A stretch of 64,000 nt of DNA, from assembly GCF_003473485.1 (NCBI RefSeq), contig NC_053049.1:17174001-17238000 (forward strand), read 5' to 3'. The position numbers and the translations under genes are program-made. This stretch comes from Medicago truncatula (taxonomy: Eukaryota > Streptophyta > Magnoliopsida > Fabales > Fabaceae). The stretch's first letter is position 1; the number at the start of each line of letters is the position of its first letter. A model generated the notes under the pieces. The model made no database searches. It had not been told where the DNA came from and saw only the letters and a list, made by a program, of their open reading frames with translations. This document shows positions 56,100 through 64,000 of this stretch, piece by piece.

Positions 56100-57179
56100 A
56101 TTTTTATTTTTTACAAAATAATAGTTATTTTTTGTAGGGGAAATAATAGTATTTATACCATACAAGCTATTTATTGAATTCGAACTGTTGAAGAAATCTT
56201 TAAGATTGTTATCCAGTGATATTTTTTATTTTTTTCCGATAAATGTTATCTAGTGACTTTGTACTAGATTATGTAAGTAAATTCTGTGTAATAATTTATT
56301 TACCTAATTTATTGAAAGATAAATTTTTACACCAGGATAATATTGGTTTTATTGGAAATCGAACCTGAAACTTTGAGTAGAAAATATTAGGATTGTTTTA
56401 ATTGTTTTGTATAAGAGAAAGTAGAAGCAAAGAATGATAAAAATGAGTTTATATTAACAAAAACCTTATATTAAAAAAACAAGTCAAATTTAGCACAAGC
56501 AAAAAATAAAAACGACAATGGCGTTGCAAAGTAGAATTTCCGAAACTAACAGACAAATCATTCCACCAAGAATGAAAATAAAAAATAAAAAAAAAGATTT
56601 AAGTTTGTAAACCTTAAGCTACCACAATGAATGAAACTTTACTCTCTGATCGATAAAAGAATCCTTATTTTAAAAAAATCCTGGAGTTACGCTCCTTCCA
56701 AATAATCTAGTTAGTCACCAGCCAAATTAGTTTTAAAAAAGTAATTTATTAATTTTAACTTTTATTATTATAATTCTTTTTATATTTTTAATACACAATA
56801 TACGTATAAGTTTTTTGAGTAGTCAACATGTGTACAAATGTTATTGAGAGGATGTGTATAAGTTAATAAAATAGATTTTTGTCATTTAATATAAAAAAAT
56901 AGAAATAAAACAACATGAACTAATAAAAAAAAAAGCAATGTTATTTGAACAACTATTTTATGTAACAACTTGTAGGACAACTAAAATATACAAAGAAATA
57001 TAGATCTTGACACAAAAACCAAAGCACTAGAGAGAGAAAATGAGAACATAATGTGAGTATAAGAAAGAAAATTGTTGGTGTATAAAAGTTGTCACAAAAT
57101 GATTGTTCAAATATCATTTCTCTAAAAAACTAACACACAAAAATCGCAATGTTGTCAGAGAGTACATCAAAATTGAACC
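56100..57179. other. Intergenic downstream of ERV1
   Basis: AT-rich 3' region. 56420-56720 and 56850-57070 show no coding signal. A polyadenylation site is expected soon after 56100 but is not distinguishable from the AT background. Confidence 0.4.
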
Positions 57180-57560
57180 ATTGTTTGTGATCGTACCTGA
57201 TCAGAAGGTGACTCCTGATGCTTTGAATCCGGTGGTTTTAGTGGTGGTGAAATGCGCCAAAATGCTTCTTGGAGCGGATGGGGGGTGTGTACCTGCAGGC
57301 ACTTCGACGCTCAAGTAAGTAGAGATCAGAGAGAGTGAGGGTTTAGAGGAAGAGATAGATTCTACCTTGGGGACTGCAGAGCCGTTGTAATGGCACATCT
57401 GGCTCGTGCAGAGAGACGTTGTGGTTCGATTGAACCAGTCTCTTTCGCTCCGTACACCCCCTTGTGTGGAAGGGGTGTGTCGCAAGTAACTTTGCCAAAC
57501 GTGATGTTTGGGCTTTGGATTGTATTGGACCTAGGTAAATGGGCCAAAAAACAGTTTAGA
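57180..57560 (+). mobile_element. LTR-like fragment ('gtacctgcaggcacttcgac')
   Basis: 'tgtacctgcaggcacttcga' followed by 'cgctcaagtaagt' is wording I associate with legume LTR leaders. The patch is GC-richer than its flanks and lacks gag or pol. Both strands have open stretches, none recognised. Confidence 0.35.
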
Positions 57561-57878
57561 ACAAAAAAATTGGCATTTTAGAACAGTTTGCATGTGGAGC
57601 CAAAAAAATTGGCATGAAATAATTGCAAAACATAGTGGTTTTTTAGTCATTTTAGAACAAAAATGTTGGTTGGTCTTTGCTTTTCATCCATATTTGCGGG
57701 GAAAGTTTTTGTGATTATTACCTTTTTCACCTACGCATTTTTCACGCATCCTGATTTTTTCTTTATAAGATACTCTTTGTTTGGATTATATAATCCGAAC
57801 TTCTTTAAAGGGATTTCTGGATTATAAAATCCAAAACATGTTGAAACCTAGAAATGGTGTTGTAGTTGATATCAAAGG

Positions 57879-57939
57879 CTGACCATCACACGATCCTTAG
57901 AAATTGCAAAACAATTTCAAGGATCGTATGAATGGTCAG
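57879..57939. ncRNA. Short-loop hairpin, possible small-RNA precursor or MITE core
   Basis: 57879-57906 pairs with 57912-57939 across a five-base loop; the arms share 'ctgaccat', 'acgatcctt' and 'gaaattg' in inverted order. The stem is about 28 bp with few mismatches. It could be a miRNA-like foldback or just an inverted-repeat relic; the very short loop argues for the latter. Confidence 0.35.
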
Positions 57940-58454
57940 TAGTGACCATAATATATCATACACCACTCATAAATAAAAATAAGAAAGAAAATTTAGAATA
58001 AATGAGAAATGAAGAATGAATGAAAATGTGGAAGGATGCAAGACTATTTAAATTGTCTAAACCGACAAAAAAAAATGAAATTAACAAATCACAAATTGTC
58101 CAAACTTTTGATGTAAAGCCATCGTCCATAGTCTGAGATAGTTCAATTGATATAATACAAAATATTCAAAGAAGAATTCGGATTATATGTTATGAACTAT
58201 CCCAAACTTGATGTTTGAAGGGTTTTGCATGGTGCATTATACATGCAAAAAATCAAAAGACATAATTCAACCGCTAAAATAACATAATAAGATAAGTGAT
58301 GATGAAATGGAAGATGTTCTAAGATTTTTTTTTTTTGAATGACATAAAAATTAAATATGAGGTCCTTTAGAGCCCTGATTTCAAATACCTTAAAAAAATT
58401 AAACGACATAATTCAATAATGTAAAACACATAATAAAACACAAGGAGTACTAAT

Positions 58455-59040
58455 TTTTTCGTATGTTTTGGGACAAATCAATTTCTTGAATATCTTTTAA
58501 AGATCATATCTAGGAAGTATCCATCTCGATTTGTCCTCTAGTAATGTACTGACCAAATATTGAGAATATTGTTCTCACATCGTCGTCACTCCTCAGCTTC
58601 ATATGGGTGAACTGGGCGCTTCCAACTAACTTCTTCATCTAGTTTCTCCATGAGAGCCTTGATTTCTTCGTATGTTCTAAGCCAAATCAATTTTTTTTTA
58701 GAATATCTTTGAAAGATCCGACCAAGGAAGCGTCTAGCTCGAGAGATCATTTAGTTCTGTACTGACCAAATATTGAGAGCATTATTCTCACGTTGTCGTC
58801 ATTTCTGAGATTCATATGGGTTAACTGGACGCTTCCAACCTAGTCAATCGATGTCATTAATACTCAAAAGCATCTACCCTCCTTGTGTCTTTCTGGTTGA
58901 GTCAACTGTTGATTTGGTCTAGCTGATCATTCAACCCACACAATGTGGCATCATTTCGAACACTGAACAAATTTGGTTTTTCCATGTTGTAGTAAACTAC
59001 AACTAGTTTGGCGTCCTGATCAATGACTGAAGTGTCCAAA
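58455..59040 (-). pseudogene. Degenerate reading frame with an internal duplication
   Basis: On the minus strand, from 59039, 'LDTSVIDQDAKLVVVYYNME' and 'NLFSVRNDATLCGLNDQLDQ' are followed by a TGA and 'LNQKDTRRVDAFEY'. Then, after a frameshift, 'LTHMNLRNDDNVRIMLSIFG' and 'LELDASLVGSFKDIL' occur, and a second copy of the same module appears ('FTHMKLRSDDDVRTIFSIFG', 'QIEMDTS'). 'LRTYEEIKALMEKLDEE' sits between the two. I recognise this as a plant repeat-associated protein type but cannot name the family with confidence. Several stops and shifts make it a pseudogene. Confidence 0.5.
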
Positions 59041-60060
59041 ATTATCTAGTGTGGTTTACATCAAATGAACAAGCACATTGACTTATATAAGTTTCAGTGC
59101 TTCATAAACCGCATAAATTTTTGATGCAATGTCGACCACAGAAAAATCCTATACTTGACAAGTTCATATTATACAATCTGGACTGTCCCGCACCCTACAA
59201 AGTAATACAGTCTTGAACCAGTTTGAATTATATAATCTTAACATTTCTGAGATAGTTTCAAATTACATAATTTGAACCAGTTCAGAATGTGGACGATGAC
59301 TTGCTCAACAATACTGACTCATTCAACACGTTTTTCTGAGTCCCTTGACTGGTCAAACCAGTTTGACCATGTTTTTTTGACCCTAATTAATGAATCGTTA
59401 CACTCTATGCACCATCTTTCACAAATCTCTTTTTAAATACCCACCCATCCTTCACAAATCCTCATTCCATCTCACATTCTCTTCTCATTTCTCCTATAAT
59501 GTTCCACCATTGACCTTTCATAGAAAAGTTTCATTAATTTTCTCAAGGGATAATATGAAGGTAAGGTTACTCATAAGAGTCTCCTTCTTTCGACTAATTT
59601 TGTTTTCTCCTACTCCTCCCCATTCTTCTTAGGATGGGAGAAGAAACAAACCTTACCCCATACTCCTTCCCCCTCCATCTTCTTATACTAGAGATTTAGC
59701 TTGACGTGTCTAATAGTTTATTGTAATAAGGCTTATGATAATGTAAATGTACTATAAAAGTATCGATCTATTAACAAAATAAAAATTTGTACCATGATTG
59801 TATCTTTTATATTTCGCGCGTCTTTACATTGATTTCATTTTTTTTTTTGTAACTTTTAATTATGTCATTTGCTGGTTTCATAATCTAAAGTTCCGTGCTA
59901 AATAGGTTTCATATTATATAATCTGAATAAATGATATTTTGAGAAAAAAAACAGAGCTGTGAGAAACACAATGTGGAAAAATTAATAATATTTTTTTTTC
60001 CTTTTTTGTGAGGGCTCCAGCTTCAGAATCTTTCCTTCACCCCTTTTTTGTTCCAAACAA

Positions 60061-61437
60061 GGGAAACTCCATCCTTCCATCATTTTTCCTTCCCATCACT
60101 TTCTTTCCTTTATCTTGAAACAAACACAATGTAAAACTCTCATCTTTTTGCTCAACATCTTCATTATACTTTTCTCCTTGCTCAACTCAAAAACCCCCTA
60201 TGTTCTTGAACGAATTATGAAAGTCTACACTACATATCTTGCATTCTCATGAAATTGAGCATAAACATCATTAAAGTTAAAATAATTTCTTGCAATCCTT
60301 TGAATTTAGATTAAGGATAAGACCATTTCTCCCAAATTACATCTCTCAAGCCATAATCCTCATTTTATGTGGCCATTGGCATGAAATTTGAGTCCTAACA
60401 ACCCCATTCATATTCGCCCCAAAAAAAATCATTGTTGAAATATTGTGCTTGAAATGAGATTGATTGCAAAGATTTAAAATAAAAATTTTCATTCAAAAGA
60501 AGTATATTTTTTATTGAAAAAAAAAACAATAATGTGCTAAAAACAACAAATGAAACACACTACAAACATAAAACTTATATTCCTCTTAAAAAAAAAAAAG
60601 ACATAAAACTTATAACAATCCAAAAAAACAAGTTAAAAGACACAAAAACATCAAAAAGTATAATCTCAACTAATGAAAAATGTTAAATGTATACAAAAAC
60701 AAAAACTAACACAAATTAATCCTCGACAACGACTTCAAATTTAAGCTTGCGAAAAAACATGCAAATATACACAATCAAACAAATATAAACTGATTGTTTT
60801 CACGGAGATTGTTTATGTTTTAATTACCATAGATCATGCATTATATTCATTGAAGTTAATTAGAGATTAGAGTAAAAAATGATTGTTTTGATAATTTTTT
60901 TAAAAAAAAATCTTACGCAAACACTTCAAAATAAAAAGAAAGTGATTTTCTAAATAAAAAAAAAACATAGTTTTTTTGTTGAAAAAATCCTAAACAAACG
61001 CACCCCTAGTCAGCCGGAGAGAGCGATTGTCCCTCAATCAGATTGACTCATTTATTTGACATTTAATGTTACATTTTTATAATATATTTTGATTGGTTGA
61101 TATCTTGAAAGGATAAATACCCCGTAAACAAGAGAAAGTAATCTAGACCTCAACCCTAAATTTAGATGGGTTTTGTGTTTGAGTTTGAGTTAATGCAATA
61201 TTAACTAAATAGAACAAATATATCCATTTATTGATTTCATCACATAATTTAACACACACTTTTCAAACAGCCCTGAACAAACATTACACCTAATACCATT
61301 ACAAACATCACATAGAAGCCAACATGCATATGCAACAATATGCCATTACAAACATCACATTAATCAATTATAAAGATGAACACTTAAGCCAACCCAATGC
61401 AATAAGCCATTAACTTATTTGTTACATTCATTACGAC
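60061..61437. other. Intergenic, AT-rich
   Basis: No gene. 61195-61437 matches the 3' flank of MLP gene 1 (8220-8427; 'atatccatttattgattt', 'atcacataattta'), so it belongs to the MLP duplication. Confidence 0.5.
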
Positions 61438-62563
61438 TTATATAGCTATCTTTGCCTTGGCAAGATGATTATCAATATCTCGAGCACATTTGCCAAAGTA
61501 TTCCATGTAGCCATTTGGAGGGTCAATGTCCTCATTGATCTTCTCATATTCAACTGTCCATTTAGATGCAGCAGTGCCATCACCCTTATCAATTACTTCA
61601 AGGATAAGCTTAAAGACCTTGTAGTGCTCATCAATATCTCCACCAAAGAGCTTGAAAATGATTTTTTTGTTCTGTTCATCAACTTCTTCAAGACTCTCAT
61701 GACATGTGTGTACCTTGCCATCTGTTGTGAGTTATGATGGCATGGGTAGTTAATAAAAAATAAAAATGAAAACTTTGTATATAACAAATATAGAAAAATA
61801 CCAGCACCCATTTTTTTTTTTAATAAATAAACTATTATATTTTTTTATTTTACCAATAAATATTTTTGTATAGAGAAAAAAGGAACAATTAATATTTATA
61901 GGTAAACCACAGTTATTCTTTATATGGTTAGTTTTAATCTCAAATAACTAATAATTGTTTTACGGTAAACAATTCATAATTTTTATATACTTCTAGAAGT
62001 AATGTAAAAAAACTTCTAATTTACAGGTAAATTCACTTATTTTGGTTAAGTGAATTATTTACAAATTATGAATTTGTCATAACCTTTCAAACATCTTTAT
62101 CCATTGTAGGACAATTTCTCTAAATTTAGAAGTTTTTGGTCGGGTTGGTGGTTATTTTGGAGGGTTTTTGGTCTAATCGAGCAGCAGGTTGTAGGTGTTT
62201 GAAAGTTGTTTATGTGATCGCTCGCTATGAGGTTTGAGGGTTTTGTCACAAGATTTGTTTCTTTGGTGCGGGGGTTTGACATTAGTTTTTGAAGTTGACT
62301 TTGGTTTTTGGTTAAATTTGTATTGGTTGGATGGTGACTTTAATGTGCAGGATATATGATTTTTTTTTTTGTTTTGAGATATTCCGTCTATATATGACGC
62401 TCTTTGCTGTAGTTATTTTAGTCTTGCGTATCTTTGGTTGTCTTGAACATAAACTTGATATTTTAATAATTTTTGCTTTAAAAAAAAAATTACTCAAAGT
62501 TTTAGATTCGATTGTTTCTGATGTCAATTTGGATGAACTAATTTTAATTTTTCAATAATAATA

Positions 62564-62604
<41 letters not shown>

Positions 62605-63063
62605 TACCTATTACATAAATCAGTGTCTTATCTATGACATAACTTTAGACTTTTCTCAGCTTCTTAATTCTCGAAGATTGGCATCAAAAATATAACGTTT
62701 CTCGTAAATTGACAAATTTTTCTTTGTATAGTTCATTCAGTGTTCTTTTAATTCACAAAACTATTTTTTAATTAGAAGTATAATTATCATTAAGAATAAA
62801 AATAAAAACATAAAAACTTTGTCAAATCAAATAAGATGATGATTTGGTTATTAGATGAATAGAAACATAATATTACCTATGACATAAGTCCAGTGTTTAA
62901 CCGAATCAGTGTGATGCCAATCTTCACCTTCATGAAGTTTGGTATGATGAACTCTTTCACAAAGGTTTTGCACTTCATGAAGTTCTGTTATGAACAAATT
63001 GTAGAACTTGTCAGCTGGTGTTTTGATCCCAACTTCAGTACTCAACTTACCAGAGAGCACCAT
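61438..63063 (-). CDS. Major latex protein-like (MLP, Bet v 1 superfamily), gene 2
   Basis: Two exons on the minus strand, 62877-63063 and 61438-61721, joined at the same phase and site as MLP gene 1, encode 156 residues beginning 'MVLSGKLSTEVGIKTPADKF'. Exon 2 supplies 'DGKVHTCHESLEEVDEQNKK', 'FGGDIDEHYKVFKLILEVID' and 'KWTVEYEKINEDIDPPNGYM', ending '...HLAKAKIAI'. Relative to gene 1 it has one extra residue in 'SLEEVDEQ' and one fewer at the C-terminus. Bet v 1-fold, probably cytosolic, with ligand unknown. Its 1155-bp intron is longer and holds a trinucleotide microsatellite. Intact. Confidence 0.92.
62553..62604. repeat. (AAT)n microsatellite in MLP 2 intron
   Basis: About 17 AAT units with one 'agt' interruption near 62566. 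Confidence 0.95.
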
Positions 63064-63138
63064 TTCTTAGAAGAAAGAAAAGAGAGAAAAAAGTACTTAA
63101 CCTATATGTGAGTTGATGAAAGTGTACACAACGCCATG

Positions 63139-63148
63139 CCTTAAATAG
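63139..63148 (-). promoter_or_regulatory. TATA-like box of MLP gene 2
   Basis: Minus strand CTATTTAAGG about 80 bases upstream of the ATG, within the module 'acaacgccatgccttaaata' shared with MLP gene 1 and its orphan promoter copies. Confidence 0.5.
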
Positions 63149-63159
63149 AAATCAAATTA

Positions 63160-63656
63160 CATTATTATTGATTATTATACGATAAAGGCGATAAATTAAA
63201 TTATTTTAAATAATGGGTGCTCTCCCACCCTACCAAATACCCATATCAAAACCAAAAAAAAAAATAAAAAAATAGCTCTCATAGTTGTTACTCATGATCT
63301 TCTTAGTGTGTGTTTGGTTTGACGTGTTGTCCATCAAACGTGAGTCTATCACAGTTACCAATGTAAAATTTGCGGTGAAATGCAAAAGCTTAAATTTGTA
63401 GAGTTATGATTTCGTACGTTTGCACCTTTTCTAACGTGTGCGTTTTTTTTCTTCCATATGGAATTCCAACCATGTATATGGTGCTCAAGTACATCCATGT
63501 GGTAAAGTTTGAACCTAGTGCAAATTGCGTCATTGGAGGTTTGCTTCAAAGGAGGAATATGAGGTGTCGATCCTAAGATTTTAAGTGTCTTACGTTGTGT
63601 CATTTTAATTATTCTAACGTATTTCTTTTAACATTTTTATTAGCGCAACAGAACAA
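63160..63656. other. Intergenic, nothing recognised
   Basis: Upstream of MLP gene 2. An A-run at 63253-63271; no repeat boundary or gene recognised. Confidence 0.4.
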
Positions 63657-64000
63657 TGCTTGCAAAGCAAGCTAGGGTTTTTGATTATTGGAATTTTGAG
63701 AGAATAAGAAGAAGAGAGAATGTGAAGATTAGAACTTTGTAAATTGTGAATTCATTAGTTGTGAATTACACATACATGAGCTTATATACATTGTTTTGCT
63801 AGGTAGTTTAAGAAACAAGTTATCTCCCAAACCCTAACAACTTTATGCTAAAACCTTGCTAAAATTGTAACAAACTAATAATCAACTATATGTCTATAAC
63901 CAACTTGGTGACAATATGTTTTAACCAAACAAGCTTTGATTAAAACATTAATCACTACACTAACTTGAATTAACAACTAACATCCTCCCTTAATTCAAGT
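63657..64000 (-). mobile_element. Copia-like 3' LTR and polypurine tract, element continues beyond the window
   Basis: On the minus strand the window edge reads 'acttgaattaagggagga' (a polypurine tract), directly followed by TGTTAGTTGTTAATTC at 63982, running to about 63657 (TG...CA limits on the plus strand: 'tgcttgcaaagc' to 'aactaaca'). This is the usual 3' end of a Copia element, whose body should lie to the right. The left LTR border is approximate. Confidence 0.6.

Larger units (their letters stand above)
57700..60060 (-). mobile_element. Degenerate element with 'ggattatataatcc' words, possibly MULE-related
   Basis: The region contains repeated 'attatataatc' words (57784, 57814, 59170, 59228, 59265, 59913) and minus-strand remnants of a reading frame (about 58455-59040). 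The left part 'ctttttcacctacgcatttt' resembles 36915-36945. The boundaries are uncertain and a MULE origin is only a guess from the plant protein wording. Confidence 0.35.

Noticed and set aside
1-64000. tRNA, rRNA and CRISPR signals
   Set aside because: None seen by eye on either strand; CRISPR is not expected in plant nuclear DNA. A tRNA covariance search was not possible here.

Overview
The window is AT-rich plant nuclear DNA: GT-AG introns, plant gene families, Stowaway, CACTA, PIF/Harbinger and MULE-like elements, and Copia and Ty3/gypsy debris. The gene content and repeat families suggest a dicot, most likely a legume of the Medicago/Trifolium type. The species is an inference from memory and was not tested.

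Seven intact protein genes stand out. On the minus strand are two single-exon paralogues of a plant protein with a C-terminal RRM-like fold (2335-3264, 17193-18125) and two two-exon major latex protein/Bet v 1-type genes (8428-9527, 61438-63063). On the plus strand are two five-exon genes for the COMPASS WD40 subunit RBL (RbBP5-like/Swd1) at 26686-31963 and 41850-45945, and one six-exon gene for the mitochondrial sulfhydryl oxidase ERV1 (49760-56099). I rebuilt all exon junctions by hand; each joins in frame and gives a full-length product (309, 310, 156, 156, 550, 542 and 188 residues).

Layout. 1-1.6 kb: one end of a CACTA element. 2.2-4.6 kb: RRM-like gene copy A with its flanks. 4.6-8.2 kb: decayed Ty3/gypsy and Copia pieces. 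8.4-10.7 kb: MLP gene 1 with several MITEs in its promoter. 10.7-17 kb: intergenic DNA with a MULE-like element that may carry host sequence (14.3-15.1 kb) and a 927-bp inverted-repeat element (15.9-16.9 kb). 17.1-20.4 kb: RRM-like copy B followed by a third, gene-less copy of the flank. 20.4-23.7 kb: LTR-derived DNA. 23.7-32.0 kb and 37.6-46.0 kb: two copies of a segment carrying RBL, separated by 5.6 kb in which a broken PIF/Harbinger element sits inside a MITE, which sits inside an older inverted-repeat element. 46-48.9 kb: intergenic and transposon-like DNA. 49-56 kb: ERV1. 56-61 kb: LTR-like DNA and a degenerate, possibly MULE-related region. 61.4-63.1 kb: MLP gene 2. 63.7-64 kb: the LTR of a Copia element that runs out of the window.

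The genes do not form a pathway. The unifying theme is local duplication: three gene families are each present twice in 64 kb. Comparing the copies gives empty sites that date and delimit several transposon insertions. I found no convincing new multi-gene system; the most interesting points are the duplicated, apparently intact COMPASS subunit and its promoter divergence, the triple transposon nest, and the self-complementary ends of the 15.9 kb element.
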